From Chlorobium sp. (lineage in GTDB: Bacteria > Bacteroidota > Chlorobiia > Chlorobiales > Chlorobiaceae): a DNA stretch of 64,000 nt. The notes under the pieces were generated by a model that saw nothing but the letters and a program-made list of their open reading frames with translations, made no database searches and had not been told where the DNA came from. Below, piece after piece: positions 43,145 to 51,099 of this stretch. The stretch spans positions 21,461 through 85,460 of the forward strand of contig JANQHQ010000003.1 of NCBI GenBank assembly GCA_028282595.1, in the 5' to 3' direction. The first letter of the stretch is position 1, and every line of letters begins with the position of its first letter. A program made the position numbers and the translations under genes.

Positions 43145-43311
43145 GGGCACCTCTATCCTGTATTGGGCACCTCTATGTATTGTCATGAGTCCCGATTGCA
43201 TCGGGATAAACTTCAAAACCGGAGTCCCGACACGTCGGGATGAGGATTTTGATCCCGACTCGTCGGGACAACGAAGCAATTGGAGTGCGGAATAAATACA
43301 TAGAGGTGCCC
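43145..43311. mobile_element. MITE-like element with GGGCACCTCTA inverted ends (family D) carrying REP-like palindromes
   Basis: Perfect 17-bp inverted repeats: GGGCACCTCTATGTATT at 43165-43181 and AATACATAGAGGTGCCC at 43295-43311. A second copy of the left end lies at 43145-43156. Inside are the family A double palindrome (43187-43249) and a further REP core (43252-43269). The right end touches the stop codon of the DUF389 gene. No transposase inside. No clear target duplication seen. Confidence 0.75.
43187..43269. repeat. REP-like palindromes, family A (three in a row)
   Basis: GAGTCCCGAT/ATCGGGAT, AAACTTCAAAACCG, GAGTCCCGACACGTCGGGATGAGGATT as at 35549-35611, followed by a third palindrome ATCCCGACTCGTCGGGAC at 43252-43269 matching the 23205 copy. 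Confidence 0.85.
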
Positions 43312-43312
43312 A

Positions 43313-44293
43313 TCAGATCGACAGGGTCCTTATATAGATAACAACCCCCAGCACCATCAGTGTAACCACCCAGACGAAAATATACCTTCGCATGGCTTTT
43401 TTGGCCGTTTCCTTCTCCCACCACGTTCTCGGCCCAACGCCTTTGAGCAGGAAGACCAGCTTGCAGGCGAGGTTCACGCTCACGACGTTCACCGCGAGCA
43501 GCAGGGCCGCTCCCGAGGCGAGATCGATGCGGGCGTGACCGAGCATCAGGCCGAAGGTAGCCGCCGGAGGAAGCAGCGCAACGGCGACCATGACGCCGAC
43601 GAGCACGCTCGGCAGTCCGGTGCTGAGCGAGAGCGCGGCCGCCGCTCCCGAGGCGAACGCGAGCGCTATGGAATCGAGCCCGGCGTCGGTGCGGGAGATC
43701 AGTTCCGGACTGGTCAGGGGAAACGGCCACAAAACCCCCATGAGCGCGGAAAGGCTAACCGCCAGAAGCACCCCGGCGAAAAGGGTTTTCAGGGAATTCT
43801 TCATCAGGGAGAGATCGCCGAGCGCAGTGCCGAGCCCGAACGCCAGGTTCGGGCCGAGCAGCGGGGCTATCACCATCGCGCCGATAACCACCGCCACGTT
43901 GTTCTCGATCAGCCCGATCGCCGCGACGACCGTCGAGAGCATGACGAGCACGAGATAATTGAGATCCAGCCGGGAGTTTTTCTGCACCTCCTTGTAGAGG
44001 GCTTCCCGGGCCTGCGTCGCCTGGGACTCCTTCTCCTGCTGCTCCTCGGTCTGCTTCGGCAGGGATATGTCGACCGGATAGACGAGAAGCTTCGCGTAGG
44101 GCTGCGCTCCCAGGACGCTCTGCAGCGCGTCGAGCACCCCCTGGACGCTGTCGTCGGTCACGACAAGCCGCATGAGCCGCATGTCGTTCTCGTCTTTCGC
44201 GCCGAGACGGAAATCCCTTGCATCGTGTTTTTCGGCAATGGCCGTAACGGTCTTCAGACTGCCTTCGTCGACAATGACTTCGATGAGTTTCAT
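43313..44293 (-). CDS. DUF389 (TIGR00341 family) membrane protein
   Basis: 326 residues from ATG 44293 (a TTG nine bases upstream is possible). The N-terminal soluble part (about 1-95, MKLIEVIVDEGSLKTVTAIA) is ferredoxin-fold-like. A charged helix QTEEQQEKESQATQAREALY leads to the DUF389 membrane core: LDLNYLVLVMLSTVVAAIGL, VVIGAMVIAPLLGPNLAFGL, GLPSVLVGVMVAVALLPPAA, with about six helices. Function is unknown; the family is widespread and may transport ions. A family D element lies directly at its 3' end. Confidence 0.9.
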   Translation of the reverse strand: MKLIEVIVDEGSLKTVTAIAEKHDARDFRLGAKDENDMRLMRLVVTDDSVQGVLDALQSVLGAQPYAKLLVYPVDISLPKQTEEQQEKESQATQAREALYKEVQKNSRLDLNYLVLVMLSTVVAAIGLIENNVAVVIGAMVIAPLLGPNLAFGLGTALGDLSLMKNSLKTLFAGVLLAVSLSALMGVLWPFPLTSPELISRTDAGLDSIALAFASGAAAALSLSTGLPSVLVGVMVAVALLPPAATFGLMLGHARIDLASGAALLLAVNVVSVNLACKLVFLLKGVGPRTWWEKETAKKAMRRYIFVWVVTLMVLGVVIYIRTLSI

Positions 44294-44348
44294 GGCATTC
44301 AATCATACATTCGCTTCCCGCTCCGCTCTCGCGAAAGCGCCGATATCA

Positions 44349-44588
44349 GAAAATGCTGTCGCGCAGTGGCGAGCGATATAGTGACGTCGTCCGGCGTTGC
44401 CGGACTTGGTGACGACGCTTCGGCTTCGCCGAGCTTAGAAACGACGCCCGAGCTTCACCGGGCTTAGTGACAAGCGTGATCAAGAAAAACACCTCAAGGG
44501 CTGCTGTGTCATTACTCTTAACTTGTCACTAAGCCTGACTTTTCAGGCGTCGTCACCAAGCGCCCGGCGAAGCCGGCGCGACGTCACT
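44349..44588. repeat. 240-bp modular palindrome repeat (family C), copy 1
   Basis: Left arm: three modules of TxGTGACG(T/A)CG plus a hairpin plus CT (hairpins TCCGGCGTTGCCGGA, CTTCGGCTTCGCCGAG, CCCGAGCTTCACCGGG). Then a 48-base centre (GTGATCAAGAAAAA onward), then two modules in reverse orientation (CCTGACTTTTCAGG and CGCCCGGCGAAGCCGGCG) ending CGACGTCACT. The outer ends are inverted copies (AGTGACGTCG/CGACGTCACT). Confidence 0.85.
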
Positions 44589-44600
44589 ACTCTTCCGACC

Positions 44601-44665
44601 CCGAAACCCGATCCCGACCCCGATCTCCGAAAGATAACATCGGGATTCGCCGTCGCTATCGGTAT
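44601..44665. repeat. Family E repeat
   Basis: About 60 bases starting CCGAAACCCG and ending TCGCTATCGGTAT, between the two family C copies. A reverse-complement copy lies at 63893-63951 at the far end of the window, differing by a small deletion and a few substitutions. Confidence 0.75.
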
Positions 44666-44667
44666 AG

Positions 44668-44908
44668 GAAAACGCTGTCGCGCAGTAGCGAGCAATATAG
44701 TGACGTCGTCCGGCGTTGCCGGACTTGGTGACGACGCTTCGGCTTCGCCGAGCTTAGAAACGACGCCCGAGCTTCGCCGGGCTTAGTGACAAGCGTGATC
44801 AAGAAAAATACCTCAAGGGCTGCCGTGTCATTACTCTTAACTCGTCACTAAGCCTGACAAGGTCAGGCGTCGTCACCAAGCGCCCGGCGAAGCCGGCGCA
44901 ACGTCACT
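44668..44908. repeat. 240-bp modular palindrome repeat (family C), copy 2
   Basis: Direct repeat of 44349-44588 at 319-base spacing, differing at a handful of positions. The hairpin CCTGACTTTTCAGG is CCTGACAAGGTCAGG here, a change that keeps the stem while altering the loop. The third left hairpin has CTTCGCC in place of CTTCACC. Confidence 0.85.
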
Positions 44909-44965
44909 GGTCACTGTAACTCCTCGCTCACCAACTTCTGCCTTTTAACCTTTACCTTTTTCCTT

Positions 44966-45943
44966 TCAAAAGGCCACCCTCCAGGCGTTGTAACCAAGGT
45001 AGAGCAGCAGAAGCAAAGCCCCTTCCCAACGGACGATCCTCTTTCCGTGGGAAACACTCAGGGGAAGAAGAAACAGCGCCAGGAACGTCATCATGAGCAG
45101 GTCCTGCAGTCCGCCGTCACGCGGAACGGCGATGGTGCCCACCGTGGAGCACAGCCCGTTGACGAGAAGAAGATTGAAAATGTTCGAACCGACCACATTG
45201 CCCACGGCGATATCCGTCTTTCCCTGGAAGACGGCGATGAGCGAGGTTGCCAGTTCGGGCAGGCTCGTACCGAAAGCCACGACCGTGAGGCCGATGATCA
45301 CCTGCGGCACCCCGAGCACCTCGGCGATTCCGGCCGCGCTGTCGACCGACAGCTTTCCTCCAAAGATCAGTCCGGCGAGCCCCCCGGCGAGCATGCCGAG
45401 ATTGAGCACGACGCCTTTCAGCCCTTTTTCCCCGGCGAATTCTCCGGCCTCTTCGACAAGCGGATCGCGCTTCTTTTTCAGTACGTCGCCGATCACGTAA
45501 TACATGAACACCCCGAAGACGAGCAGAAACACCAGACCGTCCGAACGGTCGAAGACGTCGGGCGAAGCGCGGAGCGAACGGTCGCTCCCGGCGATGAGGG
45601 CGAGCAGCGACACCATGATCATCATCGGGATCTCGCGCGAGATGATGACACTCTGGATCGTCAGCGGCCGGATCAGGGCCGTCAGGCCGATAATGAGGCC
45701 GATATTGGCGATGTTCGACCCGATGATGTTGCCGAAGGAAATCCCGCTGTCGCCCTGCAGGGAGGCGAGCAGATTGATCGACAGTTCCGGAGCGCTGGTT
45801 CCGAAGGCGACGACCGTCAGACCGATCACCAGCGGTGAAACGCCCAGGTTCCGTGCAAGGGCCGAAGCGCCGGTAACGAGGAAGTTCCCTCCCCCGAGCA
45901 GGAGAACGAGTCCGAGAAGCAGAAGAAAACCGTCGAGCAGCAT
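44966..45943 (-). CDS. Calcium/sodium antiporter (CaCA family, YrbG-like)
   Basis: 325 residues from ATG 45943 (a GTG at 45967 is also possible). Ten or so membrane helices with two inverted alpha-repeats: LVIGLTVVAFGTSAPELSIN followed by FGNIIGSNIANIGLIIG, and VIIGLTVVAFGTSLPELATS followed by AVGNVVGSNIFNLLLVNG. The GTSxPEL glutamates bind the cation. A charged cytoplasmic loop (KKKRDPLVEEAGEFAGEKGL) separates the halves. Exports calcium against sodium or protons. Single gene. Confidence 0.95.
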   Translation of the reverse strand: MLLDGFLLLLGLVLLLGGGNFLVTGASALARNLGVSPLVIGLTVVAFGTSAPELSINLLASLQGDSGISFGNIIGSNIANIGLIIGLTALIRPLTIQSVIISREIPMMIMVSLLALIAGSDRSLRASPDVFDRSDGLVFLLVFGVFMYYVIGDVLKKKRDPLVEEAGEFAGEKGLKGVVLNLGMLAGGLAGLIFGGKLSVDSAAGIAEVLGVPQVIIGLTVVAFGTSLPELATSLIAVFQGKTDIAVGNVVGSNIFNLLLVNGLCSTVGTIAVPRDGGLQDLLMMTFLALFLLPLSVSHGKRIVRWEGALLLLLYLGYNAWRVAF

Positions 45944-46103
45944 GGAACAAGGGTGAATTGAAGACACCGGCCGTATACCTCACGATAGCAATAATAATCC
46001 GCTTCCGGAAAGCCTCCCGCGCACGGCGGCATGACGGATCCCCCGCGAACAACCCGACACGCCGCAGTCCTTTACGGATGATGGTGCACGGACAGGGCGA
46101 ACG

Positions 46104-46128
46104 GGGCGCCGGCTGCCGGGCGGCGCCC
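46104..46128 (-). terminator. Hairpin after the phosphoketolase gene
   Basis: GGGCGCCG (46104-46111) and CGGCGCCC (46121-46128), perfect 8-bp GC stem with a nine-base loop, directly after the stop at 46131. No T-run on the minus strand. Confidence 0.5.
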
Positions 46129-46130
46129 TC

Positions 46131-48530
46131 TCACCATACCCACTTCCAGTCCCTGACCTCCGGCATGTCCTCGCCGTATTTGCGGATGTACTGCTTGTGG
46201 TCTATGAGCCGGTCGCGCACATACTGACGGACATAGGCCGCGCGCTGCCTGAGGCGCGGCACGCGGTCGACCACGTCGGCCACGAGGTGGAAGCGGTCCA
46301 GATCGTTCATCACCACCATGTCGAACGGCGTGGTGGTCGTCCCCTCTTCCTTGTAACCCCGTACGTGCAGATTCCTGTGATTGGTCCTGCGGTAAGTCAG
46401 CCGGTGTATGAGCCACGGATAGCCGTGGTAGGCGAAGATGATCGGCTTGTCGGTCGTGAAGATATCGTCGAAATGACTGTCCGGGAGACCGTGCGGGTGC
46501 TCCTCGCTCGGCTGCAGGGTCATCAGGTCGATGACGTTGACCACCCTGATCTTCAGATCGGGAAGCTGGCTGCGGAGAATATCGACGGCCGCGAGGGTTT
46601 CCAGCGTGGGAACGTCACCCGCGCACGCCATCACGACATCCGGATCGCCGTCGTCGAGATCGTTCGAGGCCCACTCCCAGATACCGATGCCGCTGGTGCA
46701 GTGCTTGATGGCGGCGTCCATGTCGAGCCACTGATAGGAGGGCTGCTTGCCGGCCACGATGACGTTGATGTAGTTGCGCGAACGCAGGCAGTGATCGGTG
46801 ACCGAGAGCAGCGTATTGGCGTCCGGCGGAAGATAGACCCGTATCACGTCGGCTTTCTTGTTGACCACATGATCGATGAAACCGGGATCCTGGTGGGAAA
46901 AGCCGTTGTGGTCCTGCCGCCAGACGTGCGAGGTCAGAAAGTAGTTCAGCGATGCGATGGGCCTGCGCCATGGAATCTCGTCGTTCGTGACCTTGAGCCA
47001 TTTGGCGTGTTGGTTGAACATCGAATCGACGATGTGGATGAACGCTTCGTAACAGGAAAAGAAACCGTGACGTCCCGTCAGAAGATACCCTTCGAGCCAT
47101 CCCTGGCAGGTGTGCTCGGAAAGGATCTCCATCACCCTTCCGTCCGGCGAAAGATGTTCGTCCTCCGGAATCGTTCCGGCCATCCATGCGCGCTGGGTCT
47201 CTTCGAAAAGGTCCCCCAGCCGGTTCGAGGCGGTTTCGTCCGGACCGAAAACCCGGAAGTTCGCCTCTTTTTCGTTGAGGTCCATCACATCGCGCAGAAA
47301 CCTCGCCATGGGCTTCGGCGCTTCGGCCAGAACGGAACCGGGTTCGGGCACGTCGAGAGCGTACTCCCTGAAATCCGGAAGGTGCAGCGCCTGCATAAGC
47401 AGGCCTCCGTTGGCGTGAGGATTGTCACCCATGCGGCGCGTACCCTCGGGGGCGAGCCCGCGCAGCTCTTCTTTGAGCGCGCCGTCGTCGGTGAACAACT
47501 CCTCCGGGCGATAGCTCTTCATCCACGATTCGAGCAGCTTGAGATGTTTTTCGTTCTGCCTGACCTCGCCGAAGGGCACCTGGTGCGAGCGCCAGAAGTC
47601 TTCCGTCTTCTTGCCGTCGACCTCCTCCGGACCGGTCCACCCCTTGGGAGAACGAAGAACGATCATGGGCCATTTGGGACGCTCCGTCTTCCCCTCCTCG
47701 CGGGCCCGCCTCTGGATCGAGGCGATTTCGTCAAGACACTCGTCGAGCGTCTCCGCCATGGCCTGGTGCATGGCGGCGGGATCGCTCCCCTCGACGAACC
47801 ACGGCCTGTAGCCGTAACCCTCCATAAGGCTCGCGAGCTCCTCGCGCGGTATACGGGCGAGCACGGTGGGATTGGCGATCTTGTATCCGTTCAGGTGCAG
47901 AATCGGCAGCACCGCACCGTCGCGCTCCGGATTGAGAAACTTGTTGCTGTGCCAGGCCGTGGCGAGCGGACCGGTTTCAGCCTCCCCGTCGCCGATGACG
48001 CAGGCCGCGATCAGTCCGGGATTGTCGAACACCGCGCCGTAGGCGTGCGAGAGCGCGTAACCGAGCTCCCCGCCCTCGTGGATCGAACCGGGCGTTTCCG
48101 GCGCGACGTGGCTCGGAATACCGCCGGGAAAGGAAAACTGGCGGAAAAGGCGCTGCATGCCCTTTTCATCGAAAGAGACATCCGGATAGTACTCGCTGTA
48201 GGTTCCTTCGAGCCAGACGTTGGCCACAAGCGCGGGCCCGCCGTGCCCGGGACCGGCGATGTAAATCACATCGAGATCGCGCGCCCTGATGACGCGGTTG
48301 AGATGCGCGTAGACGAAGTTGAGCCCAGGGGTCGTCCCCCAGTGTCCGAGCAGCCTCGGCTTGACGTGTTCCGGCCTGAGAGGCTCGCGGAGCATCGGAT
48401 TGTCCATCAGGTATATCTGTCCCACGGACAGGTAGTTCGCCGCCCTCCAGTAGGCGTTGATCGCTTCCAGCTCGACGGGAGCGAGCGTCGCTGACGGCTG
48501 TTCGTTGCCCGCGTTAGTGCTTCGTGTCAT
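46131..48530 (-). CDS. Xylulose-5-phosphate/fructose-6-phosphate phosphoketolase
   Basis: 799 residues, full length. TPP enzyme that splits xylulose 5-P or fructose 6-P with phosphate into acetyl phosphate and an aldose phosphate. Visible blocks: YLSVGQIYLMDNPMLREPL, GHWGTTPGLNFVYAHLNRVI, YIAGPGHGGPALVANVWLEG, the TPP motif GDGEAETGPLATAWHSNKFL, FSHQDPGFIDHVVNKKADVI, and the C-terminal domain with GYPWLIHRLTYRRTNHRNLH. It is 20 bases downstream of ackA, which uses its product. Presumably active in dark breakdown of stored polyglucose. Confidence 0.97.
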   Translation of the reverse strand: MTRSTNAGNEQPSATLAPVELEAINAYWRAANYLSVGQIYLMDNPMLREPLRPEHVKPRLLGHWGTTPGLNFVYAHLNRVIRARDLDVIYIAGPGHGGPALVANVWLEGTYSEYYPDVSFDEKGMQRLFRQFSFPGGIPSHVAPETPGSIHEGGELGYALSHAYGAVFDNPGLIAACVIGDGEAETGPLATAWHSNKFLNPERDGAVLPILHLNGYKIANPTVLARIPREELASLMEGYGYRPWFVEGSDPAAMHQAMAETLDECLDEIASIQRRAREEGKTERPKWPMIVLRSPKGWTGPEEVDGKKTEDFWRSHQVPFGEVRQNEKHLKLLESWMKSYRPEELFTDDGALKEELRGLAPEGTRRMGDNPHANGGLLMQALHLPDFREYALDVPEPGSVLAEAPKPMARFLRDVMDLNEKEANFRVFGPDETASNRLGDLFEETQRAWMAGTIPEDEHLSPDGRVMEILSEHTCQGWLEGYLLTGRHGFFSCYEAFIHIVDSMFNQHAKWLKVTNDEIPWRRPIASLNYFLTSHVWRQDHNGFSHQDPGFIDHVVNKKADVIRVYLPPDANTLLSVTDHCLRSRNYINVIVAGKQPSYQWLDMDAAIKHCTSGIGIWEWASNDLDDGDPDVVMACAGDVPTLETLAAVDILRSQLPDLKIRVVNVIDLMTLQPSEEHPHGLPDSHFDDIFTTDKPIIFAYHGYPWLIHRLTYRRTNHRNLHVRGYKEEGTTTTPFDMVVMNDLDRFHLVADVVDRVPRLRQRAAYVRQYVRDRLIDHKQYIRKYGEDMPEVRDWKWVW

Positions 48531-48550
48531 GGTGCATGGTATCTTGGTTG

Positions 48551-49741
48551 TTATAATGAAACGGCGTTCACTGCCCGAAGGGTCTGACGGGCTATCATCA
48601 ACTCTTCGTTGGTGCTCATCACTCTGACGACAACGGAACCGTTATCCTTCGAAATCACCGGAAGATTTTCACGGTTTTTTTGTTCGTCGATATCGACCCC
48701 GAGGAATCCGAGACCGTCGCAGATGCCGGAGCGGATATCCGGAGAGTGTTCGCCGATGCCTCCGGTAAAAACCATCGCATCGATCCCCCCAAGCGCCGCC
48801 GCGAGCGCTCCGGCGTGTTTTCGGGCCTGATAGCAGAACAGTTCGACCGCGGCTCGCGACGCCTCGTCCCCTCCGCCGGCCGCCTCGAGCAGGTCGCGCA
48901 TGTCGTCGCTTTTCTCCGACAGGCCGAGCAGGCCTGAGCGGCGGTTCACCATCTCCTTGACCTCCGGTGCGGTCATACCGCCCTGCTGGAGCAGAAAAAG
49001 AATCACACCGGGGTCGAGGTCTCCCGTTCGGGTGCTCATCACCAGCCCTCCGGCAGGCGAAAAGCCCATGGTGGTATCGACGCTTTCCCCGTCGCGCACC
49101 GCGGCCATGCTCGCTCCGTGACCGAGATGGGCGAGAACGATCCTGCCCCCGGCAACGTCGAGGCGCCGCAGCTCGTCTACAAGGTATTCGTATGACAGGC
49201 CGTGAAATCCGTAACGCCTGACCCCCTCGCGGCGAACGGCGGCCGGAAGCGGATAGGTCCGGGCCGTCCCGGGCATGGTGCGGTGAAACGCGGTATCGAA
49301 ACAGGCGACCTGGGGAATACCGGTGAGCAGTCCGCCGGCGTGACGGACCGCCCTGAGCGCCTGGGGGAGATGCTCGGGGGCGAACGGGACGAGTCTTTCG
49401 AGCGAGGCTGTCACTTCCGGAGTCACGATCACGGGCTCGGTGTACTCGGGACCGCCGTGGACGATGCGATGCCCTACCGCCGCGGGCCGGGGCAGATCGT
49501 TCCTCGAGAGAAGCCACGAGAAAACCCGCTCGCAGGCGCTTTCGTGATCGGGTGCGGAAAAGCGCTCACGGACAAGGGATTCGCCGGACCCGTCACCGGC
49601 GGAAAAAACGCCCTCCCCGAACCCTATGCGGGTCAGGGAACCGGCGAGAATCCGCTCCTCCACGCCCTCGCCCAGGGCGTAAAGCGAGAACTTGATACTC
49701 GACGAGCCGGTATTGAGGGCCAGAATGGATATCTTTTTCAT
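48551..49741 (-). CDS. ackA: Acetate kinase
   Basis: 396 residues from ATG 49741 (GGTGAG upstream; the open frame runs to 49807). ASKHA fold: ILALNTGSSSIKFSLYALG, AVGHRIVHGGPEYTEPVIV, VACFDTAFHRTMPGTARTYP, RRYGFHGLSYEYLVDEL, VLAHLGHGASMAAVRDGESV, TRTGDLDPGVILFLLQQGG, and GIDAMVFTGGIGEHSPDIRS. Converts acetyl phosphate plus ADP to acetate plus ATP. Operon with phosphoketolase gives a two-step route to ATP from sugar phosphates; the usual partner pta is absent here. Confidence 0.97.
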   Translation of the reverse strand: MKKISILALNTGSSSIKFSLYALGEGVEERILAGSLTRIGFGEGVFSAGDGSGESLVRERFSAPDHESACERVFSWLLSRNDLPRPAAVGHRIVHGGPEYTEPVIVTPEVTASLERLVPFAPEHLPQALRAVRHAGGLLTGIPQVACFDTAFHRTMPGTARTYPLPAAVRREGVRRYGFHGLSYEYLVDELRRLDVAGGRIVLAHLGHGASMAAVRDGESVDTTMGFSPAGGLVMSTRTGDLDPGVILFLLQQGGMTAPEVKEMVNRRSGLLGLSEKSDDMRDLLEAAGGGDEASRAAVELFCYQARKHAGALAAALGGIDAMVFTGGIGEHSPDIRSGICDGLGFLGVDIDEQKNRENLPVISKDNGSVVVRVMSTNEELMIARQTLRAVNAVSL

Positions 49742-49920
49742 CGGGGAACTCACCCTTTGTTCTGCATGGCAACACAAAGCTACTGTTGCGGAAGGAAAAA
49801 TCCTCATGGCAAACGTTACGCCGACGCAAAAAAATCCGCGCTCTCCTCCGGGAAAAAATCAAAAGGAAATCTTTTCTTACAGTATACGGCTGAACGCTCC
49901 CGGCGACGGGCGTGGCGTAA
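49742..49920. other. Gap upstream of ackA
   Basis: About 180 bases likely containing the minus-strand promoter of ackA-phosphoketolase. The plus strand here should have held the 5' half of the carboxymuconolactone decarboxylase gene but no related frame is visible. Confidence 0.35.
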
Positions 49921-50091
49921 GGCGGATCTTTCGAAAAGAAAAAAAAACTTGACGAGCTGGCTGCCGCCGCGGGAGCCACCTTCGGGGAGATGATGGAGGC
50001 GGTCGAAGTCGGTATCGAAATGGGGGGCGGACCCGCAACGGTATCGGCCCGCTTCGCCCTGCAGGTAATGGAGTCGGTTTTTCCGGCCTGA
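49921..50091 (+). pseudogene. Carboxymuconolactone decarboxylase (AhpD-like) family, C-terminal remnant
   Basis: Between TAA 49918 and TGA 50089-50091 the frame reads FRKEKKLDELAAAAGATFGE then MMEAVEVGIEMGGGPATVSA and RFALQVMESVF. This is the C-terminal half of a CMD-domain protein (the AGATxxEMxEAVxVGIxMGGGPA pattern). The half with the redox CxxC and the start codon is missing, and no ribosome site precedes it. Internal ATGs exist but would encode under 40 residues. Read as a deletion remnant between ackA and the LysE gene. Confidence 0.7.
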
Positions 50092-50169
50092 TCCCCGCGA
50101 ACAATTCGACGACACAAGCCGGAGAACGATCGGCCCAGATACACGAAAATCCTTCGCCCGCCGGACACC

Positions 50170-50829
50170 ATGGCAGACGCAACGATATTCCCGCTCCTCT
50201 CCCCGCCTCAGCTGACGGCTTTTCTCGCCGCGAGCCTGGTCCTCGCCCTGACACCAGGGCCGGGGGTTCTGTATATCCTCACCAGAAGTCTGTCACAGGG
50301 CTACCGGGCGGGGCTCGCTTCTGTCGGGGGAGTCGCTCTCGGCAACCTCTGTAACGCTATTGCGGCATCTGTGGGCCTGGCGGCTCTCCTCGCCGTTTCC
50401 TCCCTGTTGTTCACGGTCATCAAATATGCCGGAGCCGCCTACCTTGTCTGCCTGGGTGTGATAACATGGCTCTCCGCTTCGACCGTCGTTCGAGCGGAGA
50501 CGAATGGCTCCATTCGTTCCGGACACATCTTCCGCGATGGATTCGTCGTGGCGCTCTTCAACCCCAAGACCCTGATATTTTTCGGAGCCTTTCTACCCCA
50601 GTTCATAAACGGTCAAGAGGCATCCGTTTTCCAGGCGATCCTGCTCGGAGCATGTTTCGTCGCCATTGCGGCAACCACCGATGCGGGTTACGCTCTCCTG
50701 GCCGGATCACTTTCCCCGGCGCTCACCGCCAACCGCCGAATCGGCTCTCTCGGTAAACGGCTGGCGGGCGCCACCTATATCGGGCTCGGTATCTTTGCCG
50801 CTCTCGACGGGGAAAACAGAGGAAAATAG
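50170..50829 (+). CDS. LysE/RhtB family translocator
   Basis: 219 residues, six membrane helices. Family start LTAFLAASLVLALTPGPGVL with the TPGPG motif, then RAGLASVGGVALGNLCNAIA, YAGAAYLVCLGVITW, FRDGFVVALFNPKTLIFFGA and a C-terminal KRLAGATYIGLGIFAAL. Exports amino acids or related small molecules; the substrate cannot be read from sequence. Single gene, divergent from ackA. Confidence 0.92.
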   Translation: MADATIFPLLSPPQLTAFLAASLVLALTPGPGVLYILTRSLSQGYRAGLASVGGVALGNLCNAIAASVGLAALLAVSSLLFTVIKYAGAAYLVCLGVITWLSASTVVRAETNGSIRSGHIFRDGFVVALFNPKTLIFFGAFLPQFINGQEASVFQAILLGACFVAIAATTDAGYALLAGSLSPALTANRRIGSLGKRLAGATYIGLGIFAALDGENRGK

Positions 50830-51099
50830 AGCAAGCTACGGCACCGACCACGCCGAACGGTTCAGGGAACCGCCGTTCATCGGGTTCGTGGCAACAGACG
50901 CCCGAGAGACACTCCGCCCGCACACCCTCACCTTCGAAGACATTTCCCACCAAAATGTTTTAATTTATTTACTATATTAGAACCTATTCCTCATTTATTC
51001 AGTTTTATTGTTATTTACATCTAATAATTTACGGAACAGTAGTATCCGAGCGATAACGTACCAGTAATTACCGTTCGCATAAAACGCGAGAGGAACGAG
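50830..51099. other. Upstream region of nifV
   Basis: About 270 bases; the second half is AT-rich (from about 50950) and likely holds the nifV-nifA promoter. No TGGCAC-N5-TTGCA sigma-54 site is present, so nifVA may be under a different control than nifH. Confidence 0.45.

Noticed and set aside
44523..44786. 87-codon plus-strand ORF across the repeat region
   Set aside because: It lies in the palindromic repeats and its sequence is set by them; no ribosome site.
44349..44908. CRISPR array
   Set aside because: The repeated words are short, alternate with hairpins rather than unique spacers, occur in both orientations, and no cas genes are near.
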